A DNA stretch of 64,000 nucleotides from Strobilurus pachycystidiatus (GCA_019915135.1 JAHLMK010000001.1:2480001-2544000); one strand, 5' to 3'; positions 22,517 to 36,200 are shown, counted from the first letter of the stretch. The notes: generated by a model not told the origin, from the sequence alone. Numbers and translations: made by a program.

Positions 22517-25235
22517 ATGTCTTCAACGGCGAGGATAGAATCCATAGAGTCTGTCAGCGCTCTGTTCTATTGTCGCATGGGTTGACTGTGCGTCGTTCAG
22601 AAAGGTGTACCGGAATCTGTTCAATCCCACAACATCACTCTCCAAAATCAGAGATGCAGCGCTCGCCGACAGGCTGTTCACAACCATCGACGATGAACTC
22701 GAAGTTCCCGGGAGAAGTATTGCATGGAAGGTGTGTTGATAGCAAGCCCTCAACGCTTCACTAGCCTCGACTAACCTCGCTGCAAGCTCTTTCTGTTGCC
22801 GAGCGAGCCTTTGAAGACTCCCGTGGAAGCTGATGCATCATTCTTGCTTGACAATCTAAAATCCAACCGGAAGCGATATACCGACCTCCTTCTTGACAAA
22901 ATGCGCGCCCCCGACGGTGGCTACGAGGAGGGATTCACGGTGCCGGGCTTATCAACGTCACCGAAACGAGTATCCAAGCCTGACATAAATCTGGAACGGA
23001 ACAACCCTCTTAGTCTTGATAACGAGGTACCCAGTCTGTCCAAGATTCGGGAGTGCGTCTAAGACGATCATCTAGAATCCTTGGACAGAGTGGTTCGCTT
23101 CGGTGGACCTCAGAAAGACCATCCTCCAGGATGTTGAGCGAACGTAGGTTCCCATAATGCCCCTGTTGTCAGAACGAAGCCATGACCAGTCCTTAGCTTC
23201 CCCGAGGTCGACTTTTTCAGACTTCCCGAGGTTCAAGCCCAGCTTACAAGCATTCTTTTCATATACTCTGCCATGAATCCCTCTGTAGGGTACCGCCAAG
23301 GTCAGATCCATATCCGTGTGTACATCCTTGAGAACTTACAAACCGCGTAAGGCATGCATGAGCTACTTGCGCCGTTGTATTACACGGTTTATTACGACTC
23401 AATCGCAGAGTCAGATAATCAATCTCTGCAAGATACCGCGGTTCAAGAACTCTGTTCGACTCTATGGGTCGCCGCAGATGCATGGGCACTATTTGAGGCT
23501 GTAATGCGCAGTACATCTCGCTGGTACGAGTGGCGGGAGCCATCGCCAAGTACTGGTGGTATTCAATCTCCTCTGAGTACCCACGTCAATCTCAATGCCT
23601 CACAATACCGAGGCAGCGTCGACATCAAGCCATATGTCACGCCTATCGTTCAAACCTGTAATGACATCCAGTCCAACCTTCTAAGGACAACCGATTTTGC
23701 TCTCTGGCAACATCTACAGGCAACTGGGATCGAACCCCAAATATACGGAATGTAAGCCGTCTTCTTTAGAAACAGCTCTTCTCTTTCATCTTTATCACCC
23801 AGTCCCCTAGACGTTGGTTGCGCCTTCTGTTCACTCGAGAGTTCAGTCTACCGGATGCCATGAAGCTCTGGGATGCGCTTTTTGCATGTGACGCCTCATT
23901 AGATCTTGCACCCTGGATCTGTGTCGCGATGCTCATTCGCATCCGCAATGAGCGTGAGCTTGTTCATGTCCTTAATACCTCAGATCTAAGCGCTCACATA
24001 TTTGAACAGTCCTTCCTTCAGACTATACTGGACAGCTCACATGCCTACTACGCTATTCATCGAATCAGCACGCATATGGGCCACATGTCAATCACGCCAG
24101 CCTGCTGGTAAGACAAGCCGTCGCCTTGCAGATGTCCCCGACACCCGCCGCTGGAATCTCTTTGATAAGTGAGAATTGGAGTCTACTCAACATACCAATG
24201 GATGTTCCGGAACCACCTCCTGCGCCGCGTCGAAGAATGCCGCCCTCAGCTGCTCGTGGAAGGCCGTTGTCTACATCCGCTACGGCGGGCACCTCTTCAG
24301 GTCATACTCGCCAACAATCCTCCCAACCATTCGGTTTCCCCGAGATGTTGGCACGAGGTATTCTAGAGCGAGGAGAAAGCTTGGGAATCAATAAATCGTT
24401 AATGAGCGCAGTCTCTGAGTTGAAGGTGCGTCTTCTCGCACACATATTGCAACGCGAGATCTGAATGAGTACCTTTCTCTCGCAGCGAAATATTCCGGAC
24501 ATTGCGTCATCCCTGATTCGCTCACCTACAGCACCATCCTCGTTCCCCTTGATCGCTGAAGGGGAAGGCGAAAGGCCTCCGTGGGAACATCGATCTCGCA
24601 TCGATATGGAACATGAAGTAGCTACGCTCCAAGCGGTTCATAAACGTCTGGGCCAGTCACTGACCTGGATCGTTGATGTCCTCCTTCAGGACGAAAGCGA
24701 AACACCTGATTCTGATCTATTGAAAAGGCGAAGACGAGAAGCCGTGGAGTCACTAGCGTATGTAAGGGACGTTATGATCAGTAACACCACGGACGTCGAA
24801 GAAGATCGACTGTTTGGCGAAGAAGAGCGTAAACAGCAGAAGTTGAAGGCGAAAATGAAGGAGACTCGGGAAGCAGATATTTTGTCACCGACCTTGCCGG
24901 CGCCTGTACCTGTCGTTCACTCCGCCAGGCAATCGCAGTCCATCGTCGGGCCTTCTCGTCGAACGCCTCGCTCCCTGGACATATCGAGTATATCTAACAC
25001 TCGTCCTACACCTCAACCACCCCCGGAGCCTCCGGTGCGCGCCGCGCCTTGGAATTACACGCGGTCCAGCTTCGCCACGCCATCCTCTGCCATGGAAGCC
25101 GCTCTTCCACGACTACCACCCCCTTCGACCGTTTCGGAGAGACCTCCCCATCTGACTACGCACAGTCCTCGCAGGACACATGTTCAAAAAGAGTCGACAC
25201 CTGTTCTCCATGACCCCCTCGGTGCCATGCCTTGA
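22517..25235 (+). CDS. TBC1D5-type Rab GTPase-activating protein
   Basis: Multi-exon. The first recognisable segment is SFRKVYRNLFNPTTSLSKIR, then PGRSIAWK spliced to LFLLPSEP. NNPLSLDNE follows, then QGMHELLAPLYYTVYYDSI, as in TBC1D5 proteins, and DFALWQHLQATGIEPQIYGM joined to RWLRLLFTREFSLPDAMKLW and DALFACD, the end of the TBC domain. A disordered Pro/Ser-rich part follows, a helical part near 24600-24850 (KLKAKMKETREADIL) and a proline-rich tail ending HDPLGAMP. Known: TBC1D5 acts on Rab7 with retromer and in autophagy. The ATG at 22517 is the likely start, but the junction of that tiny exon to the next is not certain. Two TBC genes occur in this window, here and at its left end. Confidence 0.82.
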
Positions 25236-25612
25236 AGCATGACCTCTGTCATCACCGTCCATACTTAGCTCCTGCATAGTACTTTATCCACGCCTTCACA
25301 ATGTAGCTCTTCAAATAGCTTACACTTCACCCCGCGCTTCACATTCAATCAAGAGATCCGAGCATGATAAATCGTGTCTGCCCCGTGGCTTGGGTCCAGC
25401 TTCTGTCCTTCGACTTATAGTCTTCATGAAGCCCGAGTATTGCTGCGCCACATTGCTTGAAACATCGCCCCACATAGAAGAAACGTCATATCGTGCCGTC
25501 ACCAATAATTGGCTGGCTTCTTCCATAAAAAAAGCAAGGTTTGCAATCCAGGAGAAATTACAAAATGGCGAGATATCTGGGAGCTAAACTTTGAAGTAAT
25601 TGACAGGTAGAA
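25236..25612. other. Intergenic, convergent gene ends
   Basis: 3' flanks of the TBC1D5-type and GMC oxidoreductase genes. Nothing protein-like or repetitive is seen. Confidence 0.5.
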
Positions 25613-27904
25613 CTATTTCCAAGTAAGTTTGATGAGGTCTGCAGCTCTCTCTGCAACTATATACGTAGGGGCTTGAGTATGACCGCTCGGGACCAAAGGC
25701 TGCAAGCAAATCAATTCTGGTACTATAACCTGCAACGATTTACCTACCAGAATAGACGCGTCCACCACCCGGAGTCCAACGACTCCCTTCACCTTCAAGT
25801 CTGGATCGACGACACCGTAGCCCGCGCCTACTGGTGACATGCTCGCGGTTCCCACGGGGTGAGCAGACGTGCCAGCGTTAGCTCTAGCAAACGCTTCAAG
25901 TTCTTCATCCGTCGTCGCGTTGGCCAAATCACCATAGGGCTGCAGCACATAGTCATCCCATGCATGCGCCCCGAAGAAGCGAAAGGAGCTCCTGATGGCC
26001 GCCACCAGAGCGAAAACATCGAAGTCGTGGCTTAGATATTCCGGATCGATGAGAGGAGGAGAAAGTGGATCTGACGAATTAATAGAGAGGGAACCACCTA
26101 TAATGGAATCTTATCACCACTTGAAGAGTCATCATCAAGAAAGACCATACGAGAGTACGGTGTTACTACGCATGTTCCGGTGCTCACAAAATATCCCTCA
26201 GGTTCGAAAGAATTGGGAACTCCTCCGTTCTGAACGGTGAGTGAGTCCTGAACACATCGATCAAACAAGACAGTTGCCTACCTGAATTCCTACTTCTATA
26301 TGAGGCGTGTTCGGCCCAGCAGCAGGATCTGCGTATTTCTCGAAAATTGTTGAGTTGGCAGGAAGTCGATTCCATATAAGATGGCTAGGAAGGGTGTCCA
26401 CTAGTGGACCGGTCCTAGAGGTACGCCACTCATCGCGCAGCTCCTCCTGGTAGGTGTTGTTCCAAAAGACATCGTCCCAAGTGTCAGTGCTGTTGACATA
26501 CCACTTCGTCCAGACTTGAACCTGATCCGTAAGATTCTTACCGACACTTGGGAGGTTGAGAAGGACCGGTATATCAAGAGAGGAGAGGAGTGACGCATCC
26601 CCGATTCCGGAATGTAATAGAATGCTCGGCGCGCCGATTGTTCCAGCGGAGAGGATGACTTCTTTTGTTGCCTTAATTGTATGTCTTTTTACTGCCAGAA
26701 ACCTCCGTGAGATCATGAACCGAAAGCTGACTCGGAGGTGTGAGCACTTACTGCCCAAAGACTGTACGAATTCGACCGAGTCAATCTTGATATGCGATTC
26801 ATTGGACACGTCCTGTAAGACTCTCGTTGCCTGAGCCCCAAGGAGAACATCCAAGTTCGGCCTGCTAACGAAGTTTGGGCCCAAATACGACGTGGCAGAG
26901 CTGCTACGCTCGCCATCGTTGATAGTCGCTTGCAGCCAACCTCATGGAGATGTAATAAGTCAGTATCTCAAATACATGGTGCACTTCCTGGTAAGACTTA
27001 CCTACGCCTTGCGCTTTTCCGGGGTTTACGTCCAACACAAATGGAAATTCACCGGGAAGTTCTTGTGTGGCGGCCATGATGCGACCGCTTACGGGATGTG
27101 GATAACCAGCGAGACTGACGGCATTGATACCAGTAAGACTGTGAATCTTAGGATCGTACTGTCCGCTGGTGTTGTGTTTGTCAGCCGGAGGTGTCCATTT
27201 CTCGTTCTGTGGTGTCTCCAAAGTCAGCAGATTGGGCAACATATGGTGATAGTAATTGCCACCTTGGCAATATATGGTTGAACTGAGTCCCATGCCCAAC
27301 CTGAATCCCCCGATAGCTCGGAATAACGATTCCAATCATCTGGTGAGCCACGGGTGTATATCATGCCATCTGGTACAAGAAATCACGTCAACACCCAGCT
27401 CATAGATGTGTATCAACGCGTGAAAGCATTGTCAATCTTACTGATTGAGGTACTTCCCCCAAGTACGTGGCCCCGAGGAAACGCAGCGACGCGGCCCCCC
27501 AGCCCAGGCTGCGCCACCGTAGTGTAGTTCCAGTCGAACGCCGTTCCACCAAGAAGAGTGACCATGTACGGGATGGCTATGTCCTCAACATGGGCGTTGC
27601 TGTGATGTTTAAGGATATCATAGCCCGAAATATAGAAGTAGACTCACCTTGGACCTGCCTCGAGAAGGAGTACAGAGAAGTTCTCCTCTGTGAGGCGGTT
27701 CGCGAGGACACCACCAGCAGCACCAGCTACAAACAAGGACGTGACCAAAAGAGCTAGCTTGGTTCAACGCTCACCTCCGACAATGACGAAGTCGTAGTTT
27801 GTCGTTGGAAGATCCGCCACATCCTCATAGATAGCTCCTTGGCATGAGAGAAGAGAGGACAGACACAGAAAGAGGGATAGTGTTTGAGAATATACAGAGA
27901 CCAT
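25613..27904 (-). CDS. GMC oxidoreductase, aryl-alcohol-oxidase-like, secreted
   Basis: ATG 27904 opens a signal peptide (MVSVYSQTLSLFLCLSSLLS, then CQG). Next is YDFVIVG, split by an intron from the GG(A)AG part of the FAD-binding fold, then LTEENFSVLLLEAGP. Further exons hold MIYTRGSPDDWNRYSELSGD, HHMLPNLLTLETPQNEKW, LGPNFVSRPNLDVLLGAQAT, KEVILSAGTIGAPSILLHSG (GMC signature 2 region) and a C-terminal AHPVGTASMSPVGAGYGVVD with the conserved catalytic histidine. The protein ends with the FAD-domain closure QAPTYIVAERAADLIK. Known: aryl-alcohol oxidases and related GMC enzymes oxidise alcohols and deliver H2O2 outside the cell, often for lignin attack. This supports a wood- or litter-decaying habit (inference). 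About ten introns. Confidence 0.88.
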
Positions 27905-28623
27905 CGCAAGGCTGGGGCCGAGATATTGAGACCGTTACAGTCCGCCACTTTATATAGCACGCGTTGAAAAATTCACTCATTTGCTCATTTGAATGCGCTG
28001 GTTGCACCACAGACTTACGACTCGTTAGATAACAAAAAAAGCTCCTTCGGAATTCCTCATCTTGCGGTTGACTTCTTGCGCCCAAATGATCGTAAATCAT
28101 CCCAGTCATCAGAATAAGAAACCCAGGCCTAGGCCAAAGGTCGCGCCACACAGACCGGATTTGTGCTCTGAAGTAGGCCTCATTGACGCGGAGAGAAGGA
28201 GTGACAAGACGTAAAGCCATAGTACCCGAGAGGAGGTGAGTTCGCGGGGTCCATGCTTGTGGACAGGATTACTATGATGGTGGTGAGTGACAGACTTCGT
28301 TGATGATTGATCTACGAGTCCGACTAATATAGAAGCCATCGACCATCTGAGCTGATTTTGCTGCTGTGCTTGCACTCAAAAGACGCCTCGGTAGGGCAAT
28401 GGTGGATTCGGTGAGTCATGTGGTATACAAGTGCATTTGCAACAAATCACATGGAGGAGAGAGGAAAGAGTACGCGACTCGACCATGCGCCCCAGATAGA
28501 CCAAATACGGTAATCCCTCTTCCCGAAATTCTCAGAATGGCCTCCGCGCGAGCGGAATCTCCCGTCAATCTCTCTTGGATAAGGACTGCACCAGGTCTAA
28601 CAAAAACACAACAGCCAAGCTGC
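27905..28623. other. Intergenic, 0.7 kb, nothing recognised
   Basis: Upstream of the GMC gene and downstream of the Arb1-like gene. Open frames here lack protein-like composition or splice support. Presumably it contains the GMC promoter. Confidence 0.5.
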
Positions 28624-30627
28624 TCAACCAGACTCCGCCAATGCATGATAACTCGTCAATGTCAACGTCACCCCACTCACATACCAAAACCTCATTTCCC
28701 CGCGCTTACTCTTCTTCTTTGGCTTCAAGTTCTTCTCATCAACCTCCCCAAGGTCATCCACGCGCGCAATCTGCACAAACGACCCGCCAATGCCCAATCC
28801 CAGCGCCATAACTCCGCCGTCTCCGCCTCCACCAAAATTGTGATGTCGTCCTTCCACGGATTATGCGGCTTGAGGATCCCAGCACCCGACAATGGGCCTT
28901 CCTCACCTTGTGCTAAGACAGCGCCCATTGAAAGTTTGTGAATGGTTGGCTCGTTCACCGCTGGGTCGTTCCATGGAGTGAGGACGACACGCGTAAAACG
29001 CTGCTCAAGCTCAGCCTCCACTGCATCCGCACTAGGTCCCTTCGATATAGCGCTCTTTGGTGGAAGGGTGGTTGGGGGAGGTATGATTTGCGTAACACGG
29101 CGTGTGGATTGCTCAACGACGCCATGCGTGTGCGTAATTGGGAGAGCGGTTGGACCAAGGATGTGCATCAGAAATTCTGGCTCGGGAAGATTCCAGTCGG
29201 TGTCCTCCCACGGGTTTGAGATGGGTGGTGGATCGGTCAAAGCAGTGCCCCAAGAGCCCTCTCCGGTGCTTTTGCTGGTAGGCCATCCCTCATTGCCAGC
29301 TCCTACCCACGCCGACGATGTGCCCTCTGCAGCCGCAGGTGTAGGCTCAGCAGCAGGGATAGCCGCAGGTGTTGAAGATTCCGGCACAGCGTCAGAAAAT
29401 GCAGACGTCGGTTTGGGAAGAGCGGCCTCTGCAGTCATCTCGACATCGATGTACGGGGCCGTCTCAGGCAGCTCAGTAGATGCACTCTCTGCCCTCGCCG
29501 CCGCATCATAATCGTCTGGATAGTATACATCCGGCTTGATCTTAAAGCAGTTCGAGAGGGCTGAGTTGAACGAGTCGGGGAGCATTTTTGGGATCTTGGA
29601 CGTCAAAGGAAGCTCAGTGATAGCAATTTCAACAATTTTGAGAGCACGCATCAGCTTTTTCTCCTGGTCTGGTGAAAAGACGTTGTTCTTGATCAGGTAG
29701 ATGAGGAAGAACCGCACGAGGCGGGGAATGGAAAATATGATACTCTCCGAGCTGGAGAACGTGTCAAGCACCGTTCTATGGGAGGAAGGGAATCGCCCAC
29801 TAGATGAGGCCTTGTTCGAACATGTAGGAGGAGAGGAAGACCGAAACACTCCTCTCGGGATTGTCGCAGAATAACCACAGCTTCTCGCCCTTCTCGATCT
29901 CGGTTCGGGGGGCGCTTTCTTGGGTCATGGTCTCATTGTCTTGTGGCGCCATCCCGGGCTCTCCATCTGGGAAGTCATCGTCGTCGCCGTCATCATTGAC
30001 TTCGTCGACTACCTTCTTTTGGTTGTGATCCTGACGGCTATTGAGAATGCCAAGGTAAACCTGGAACTGCTAGGAGTGTCAAGGAATGATTGCTAAAAGC
30101 CTGTGGATGGAGCGCACCTTGTCCCATTGCTCGCGGATTGACATGGATGACCCAGTCTCATTTTCCTTGGGCCAGGTTCGCGCATTGGCATAGTCCTGCG
30201 CCGCCATACGAACGCGATCAGTTACAAAAATGTTCCTGGAAGTCTCAATTGGCAGGTTGCACGTAGGAGGAAGTGAGACGTACGGGTTATATCCGCCTGA
30301 ATGAACATAACGTTCGAGGATCTTCCAATCTTCGTGCCATTCCACTTTGGCTGGACCCGCGCCCTTCTTGCCTTTACGCGTCGTCGAATCTTTCCCTGCC
30401 TGGCTATACTGATTGCTGTTCGACTTGCATCTATCTGTGGCATGCTGCGCCCTGGAACCCATGGGTACCGTCAGGATCCCGAGCGCATCTCGTTCAATCT
30501 GGTCCAGCGACTCTTTCAGTAAACCAGTTTCCTGCCATTGCGCGAAGGGAGTGATTGTAACACCTGGCGGTGGCCCAGCGGGAAAAGGCGGGAAGCGCAC
30601 TTCGGTAGAGCTCTGGACCACAGCCAT
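28624..30627 (-). CDS. Arb1-like subunit of the argonaute siRNA chaperone complex
   Basis: Start ATG 30627 (MAVVQSSTEVRFPPFPAG). An N-terminal basic/disordered region follows, then EWHEDWKILERYVHSGGYN, FVTDRVRMAAQDYANARTW and an acidic stretch. After it comes LWLFCDNPE and the helical core FSIPRLVRFFLIYLIKNNVF, KLMRALKIVEIAITELPL, KMLPDSFNSALSNCFKIK. The core pattern (helix, VxNFLxYxxxHxVxPE-like, CexAxxELP, LPxxFNxAL) resembles fungal Arb1. The C-terminal part is a Pro/Ala-rich linker, then PWKDDITILVEAETAEL. Known: Arb1 with Arb2 and Ago1 forms the ARC complex that loads siRNA. Odd: the conserved-looking C-terminus (LGLGIGGSFVQIARVDDLGE to 28624) lies one frame off from the preceding exon near 28826, so a frameshift or an unusual splice is needed. 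The family call is by pattern only. Confidence 0.65.
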
Positions 30628-31069
30628 GATGTGGTTGGTGAAGAAAGCGTGACATGCGCGCCGGAAGTTACTATATTTTGCCGAACACATGCCGGCGCGA
30701 GTCTGATGAAGTCTGTGGGTGGTCGCTCGCCGAGTCGTCGTTCGTGTCTCCCTACAGTAATCGTTACCATCGAGTCATCGACCATAGGTTTACAACTTTG
30801 GTGCAGTACGCGGTGTTGCAGTTTGGGGGAATGAATGACATATGCACGCAGTACCATTCGTTGCTCCTCGCCCATCCGTTGACCTCAATAAAACCGTCAT
30901 TCAGGGTTCGCTCATCTCGAGGAATATCTGAGAACTTTTGCGGCTTCACGCACGAGCAGCGCACACACACCAGCGCATCAGAAAGTTAACCTGGAACTCT
31001 ATGTACTCTATACTGTACATTGACGAAACGGGTGTCAACAACTGGGATGTAAAGTTGGAAAGTAGTAGG
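30628..31069. other. Intergenic, nothing recognised
   Basis: Between the start of the Arb1-like gene and the stop of the SPF45-like gene. No frame with protein-like composition. Confidence 0.5.
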
Positions 31070-33106
31070 TCACAGTGGACCATTCAAGTCAAACCGACTG
31101 AACGTAGCCTCAGGGAAATACCTCGCACGTACAATTCGACCTCCGAAATACCGTCCATCCAATTCTCTGACCGTTTTCCAGGCCCCGACCGGGCCCCCAA
31201 AAACTACAAAAATCCTGACCTGGTCGGCAGGATTTGGAGGCGGCGGTTGGACAAGGTGCACGATTACGCGCTGAACAGTTCCATTCTTCGAACACTCTTC
31301 GCCTGGAAATATGAGTTCAATTAAACATGTTCATCGTGTGCATGGTTGAAGGAGACACGGACCAATTTCATCTTGCAGTTCCGCGTCTTCTGTATCCTCG
31401 GGGCCAACCATGTTTGTGAGAACGACAACCTTACTGGGCTCGCCAAAGCGTTCGCGGTCTTCTCGAGTTTTGGCATCCTCGTTGTCGTTCACGATCCGCC
31501 CGCGAGTTGACCCCGATGCGATCCCTTTCGCGCCTTTTCCTTTTCCTTTTCCTTCAGAGACTTGTTCTACGCTTAGTGCATTCACTATCCCAGTGGCATT
31601 GGCACCCAACCCCTGCCCATCTTTATGTCCCCACTTCGCCATCATGCGTGCAGCGAAACCGTGAGGGTCCGGTCTGGTAGCTGGGTCAGCGAAGTTGGCC
31701 TGATTGCCAGAAAAAAGAATTACCGTTTAGACGATTCAGCTTCAGCCGCTGCGGCAGCAGGAGGATTGGATGAGCCGCTGGCCAATGCAGACAGACGGGC
31801 GGCGATAGCAGCAGCAGCTTTAGCTCTCGCGTCAATGGCGTTCATGGGCGGACCGGGCGGAGGTGGAGGAACGGAAGGAGGAGCGAACGGATTGTAGGCC
31901 AAAGTTGGAGGAGACATTGGACGTGGCGGAGGTTGTAGTTGCTGGGGTGGTGGGGGAGGTGGGGCTGCGGCAGCTTTACCAGTCATAGCGATCCGTCGAA
32001 GGTATGCTTCCTCGCCAGTCTCCGGTCGAGGCACCTCTAGTTCAGTAGGTGGTGGCATTGGTGCGGCAGCAGGGGGCTGGGGTTTGGAAAGAGCGAGGCG
32101 ACGAAGATACGCTTCATCACCCGTCAGAGCCTTATCGACCACGACAGGTGCTGTGAGGAGAGGTAGCGGAGCAGGTTCGCGATTATCGTCGTCGTTCCGT
32201 AACGAAGGTTCATCGTATTTTCCTGAAAAAGTTCAGCACCACAGCCTATCATTCCTGCGGCGCAGACGCACCAGTTTTGCGTGGCCGGTTATCGTCAGAG
32301 TAATCGTCCTCGCTCTCTGTGTATTCACTGTCGCGGCCACGTTTACGTTGCCGTTCTCGCTCGTCAGCCTCTCTGGCCCGTCTATCAATTTTGTCCTTTT
32401 GCTTCCAGATTTTGTACTCGTTGTAGTCGTTGGGCTTCAAAAGGTCATACGGCTCTGAGGGATCCCATACGGCGACTACGGGCGCGTATTTGGCCTGATA
32501 ACTCTTAGGCACACGGCTGTGGACGGATAGATGGCAAAACACACCTTTCTGCCTTTCCCTTTGCCAGTACCACCCTTCTTTTTCTGGTTGCGCCTAAAGC
32601 CGTTGACATCCTCGTCCAGCACCATTGACGGAGGCTTGACTTTTTTGCCCCATCCTGTTGTCTCTGGCAGAGTTTCCTGCGGCTTGGGAATTTCGGCGGC
32701 AGGGACTGGGGACGCGAAGATGACGGCGTTGGAGGAGATGACTGCGTTGGAGGGCGCCAACGCGGCACCAAGCGGCAACCGGGCGGCTGGCTTGGCCTTT
32801 GCCTGATTGCGGCGGATGGGTGCAAAGGCAAGAGCAGCAGACCAGCCTTTGTATGCAATAAAGGTCGTTTCAATAAAGCAGATCTCAACATGAAAGACAC
32901 AATAGAGGAGGAGTACCGGCGGTGGGTTTTCCACTGGCCGACGGTTCGGCGGCGGCGGGCGCAGTGTCTTGAGTGGGCTCGGCGGGGGCGGGCTCGGGCT
33001 TGGTGTTCAGTGGCGGTGACTGGCTCGAGGTGGCGGGAGGGGCGGGAGGCACGGCCCCCGACTTGAACTGGATGCCGCCGTAAAGTCCTCCAGCGCGACT
33101 CGACAT
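31070..33106 (-). CDS. SPF45/RBM17-like splicing factor (G-patch plus UHM RRM)
   Basis: ATG 33106 ([17 protein letters not shown]). The N-terminus has [13 protein letters not shown], then [20 protein letters not shown] and DYNEYKIWK, segments shared by SPF45 proteins. Two short repeats read [13 protein letters not shown] and [14 protein letters not shown] proline-rich linker follows, then the G-patch [20 protein letters not shown]. The C-terminal U2AF-homology-type RRM has [10 protein letters not shown], then [15 protein letters not shown] and [19 protein letters not shown], where RYF is the usual UHM R-x-F position. The stop is at 31072-31070. Known: SPF45 binds ULM motifs of SF3b155 and U2AF65 and takes part in 3' splice-site choice in the nucleus, important for short introns like those seen here. 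About five introns. Confidence 0.9.
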
Positions 33107-33252
33107 TGTGTGTGGTGGTGGCAAGCTTCAGCTTCAAGCTTCACGCCCTGTCTGCATTTGTTCAAGTTGGCTTACCCAATAATGCCTACTTGCCGTCGGC
33201 AGGCTTACGAGTGCAATCTGAATTGACTGTCTCTCGGGCTCTTTCCTCAACG

Positions 33253-36200
33253 ATGAGCAGGACGAGAGTCGTATCCACATTCCACAACGCATCCTCTGTG
33301 GTATCGTCCTGTAAATGCCGCCTCACCGACGCCGCTACCGAGCATCTCGTCGTCGCCCATCCTGATAGCATCCAGGTCTACTCTGTAACGAATGAAGGGC
33401 TGGTCTTACAATGCACGACGCGAATCTGGGGCCGAATACTGTCGATAAGGCCGGTGCTCACCGCAGTGCGTCCCAGCCATCCATTCCTACTGCGAGCTCA
33501 CCCGGCACATAGTCTACACGAAAGTCCAATATTCTCGTCTTGCTCGACCATCCGAAACCCGAGTTGCTGTTCATGGCTCTTCACACCGAGGGCACTTCTT
33601 CACTGAAGGTAGCCCAAACCATATCTCTACTCGAATCCGGAGGCTTCATACCAGACTTCTTCTGTGATGTTCTTGTCGACCCAACTGGGCAAATCGGTGT
33701 AGTCAGCATGTACCAAGGAAAGGTCAAGATCCTGGAACTCCAAGACGGACTTTGCAATCAGGAGATAGACGCTCTGTAATTTTGATCCCTTTTGGTCTTT
33801 GTGTGAGTACCTGACTTTCCACCAGTTTGCCTGAGATCAATGTTCTGAGCCTCGAGATCATCGCCAACGACGTGGAAGGATATACCTTTGGGCTCGCAGT
33901 ACTGCATCTCACCCACAAGAAGGATGTTCAGCTATTGGTCCGTGACCTCAACACAGACGACTTGGCTCAGAATCACTCCTTCATCTTCAACCCCACTCTC
34001 ATCTCCGCCCTTACGCTTCCACATCCATACGACGATATTCCAAAACTGGCCTTTGCGCCAACCTTTGCTAAGGATCAATCTCCTGGAGCTATCATAGTTG
34101 CGGGTGGCCGGAAGACTCTTCTCTATGGCTTGAATTCGCCTGACACACGTCGTAGGCAAGCTCGGAAGGCTAATAAAGCAGATAAGGAGAAAGGGAAGGG
34201 CAAGAAGAACGCTCGCAACGCGATAGATGTCGATGAACCGAAAGACAAATATCGCAGTCCCTCTGCTTCCGTACAATGGCCGTTTCATACCGTCAGGGCG
34301 TAAGGCTGTGGTACCTTATTTGAAGTGCAAGCACTCACTGTGCTATTGCAGTTTATCCGCAATTGGCGAGCCTCCTTCCAAATGGCTCATTGGTGATACT
34401 TTTGGAAGGACTTGTCTACTTGTTTTGGAAGACTCTGTCTTCACTTTGATTGTTCTCGGCGAGGTGATTACATGTTCTGCTCTTCAATCTTTGACCGCTG
34501 ACTGTACTAGACTGCTTCCGCAGAGTCATTGACGTATATCGGCAACCAGGTGTTCTATGCTGGCTCATCTGGCGGTGACTCCAAACTTGTCAGAATTACC
34601 CCTGAGCTCGAAGATGCTTGTCCTGTTCCTATACCAGATGAAATCACTACCCTTCAAGAGTCAGACTTGGTCACTGGGCAAGGCGAAGACTTGCCTGAGG
34701 AGAAAGGCCGCGTGGTCGCGAGTAGCGGGTCTTACCTGCAGACGATCCGCACTTTCAAGAATCTTTCTCCTCTTCACGATGCTGTCCTGGTCAACCTGGA
34801 TAACTCGAGACACGTTCGTATATGTCCTGGTATCATTGCTCGAATCTGACCTAGCTGGCAACTTTTCAGAATCAACTCGTCACCTGCTCTGGCCGCGACA
34901 ATTCTGGATCTTTGAACATCATCAGGATGGGCACAGAGTTTGTGACGAAAGCTTCAATCCCTGGCCTCAGTGACATAGTGTCCGTGTGGCCTCTCCGTGC
35001 AATCTTGTCATCCAAGGAGGACTCCCACATCGTTGTTTCGACATTCCAGGAGACCTTCGTCTTCAAAATCGAGTCGGGCTCAGTGCTAATGCATCAAAGC
35101 CAAAACCTGGTGGAAGGCTTCGTGCACGACATCCGTACTTTGTGCGTCTCGAACATTGCGGGAAAGGCTCCAGGCAGCGCAGACTACGACAAAAACTCCG
35201 AGATGGCTGTACAGGTCACTCCGAAGGGTGTCTACCTCCTCGAACGTGTCCTAGACCACTACGAGCGTAAAGATGAGTGGGTGCCACCGGCGTCCCAATT
35301 TGAAACTACCATCACCGCCGCTAGTGCCAATGCGTCGTCGATCCTACTTGCGCTATCTAATGGTGAATTGCAGAACCTGAAATTGGAAAACCAGAGATTG
35401 GTGGCGGGGCAGTCAGTATCATTCTGTCCACTCACTTTTGCAATTGATGTAATCATTCCTCGCAGGATGAGCAGAGCTCCCATGGCGCAAAATGGTTCAG
35501 ACAAGACGGTACCGTTAGTCTTCCATTGTGGCCGATGCTGAAGTGGTTGCTCACAACATTATAGGCATGGGCCAAGTGATTACATGGCGGGATGGCCAAA
35601 TCGGATATCTTGTGTTACTTGCCTACCATACGACTCCAAGCTCTTCTCGCCTTACGTCGCCGCTGCCTTCTGGCACACCAACCAGGTAAAGGTGTACAGA
35701 ACCAAAGGCAATTTCACATTCTCGTGGGAGACTCCCGTGTTGAAGGCACCCGTAACATCACTTCTCATCACCACCTTCGGCACTTCGGCGAAGAAAGAAG
35801 ACGCGTTCCTACTGGCGGGGCTTGCAAACGGAACACTTGCATTCTTCAAGTGGCCAGGTGCTATAGAAGGCAATCCAGGCGCGCAGAATTCCAACCCTCC
35901 GCGGATAATCGCGATCGGGAACGGCCCTGTGTCACTTTCGACGACGACGGTTCGCGACGGACTGTCTGCTGTGCTTGCTGTCGCCGACAAGGCGGTGGTG
36001 ATTTCCTACCCAGAAAACCGGTTGCGTGTCTCTGCCCTCGCTCTCCAGGTCGGTTCCTCTTTCCCGATGACTTTCGCGGAAGCTGAACAGTTATCAGGAT
36101 GTCATGACTGCCTGCTCGTTGAACACCGATGCCTACCGAAACTCAATAATCCTCGCTACTCCAAGAGGTCTGACTATCGGCTCGATTGACTCTCTAACGA

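Noticed and set aside
28725..29849. Separate gene on the plus strand (189-codon frame near 28942-29511)
   Set aside because: Antisense to the Pro/Ala-rich linker of the Arb1-like gene, with no independent motifs.
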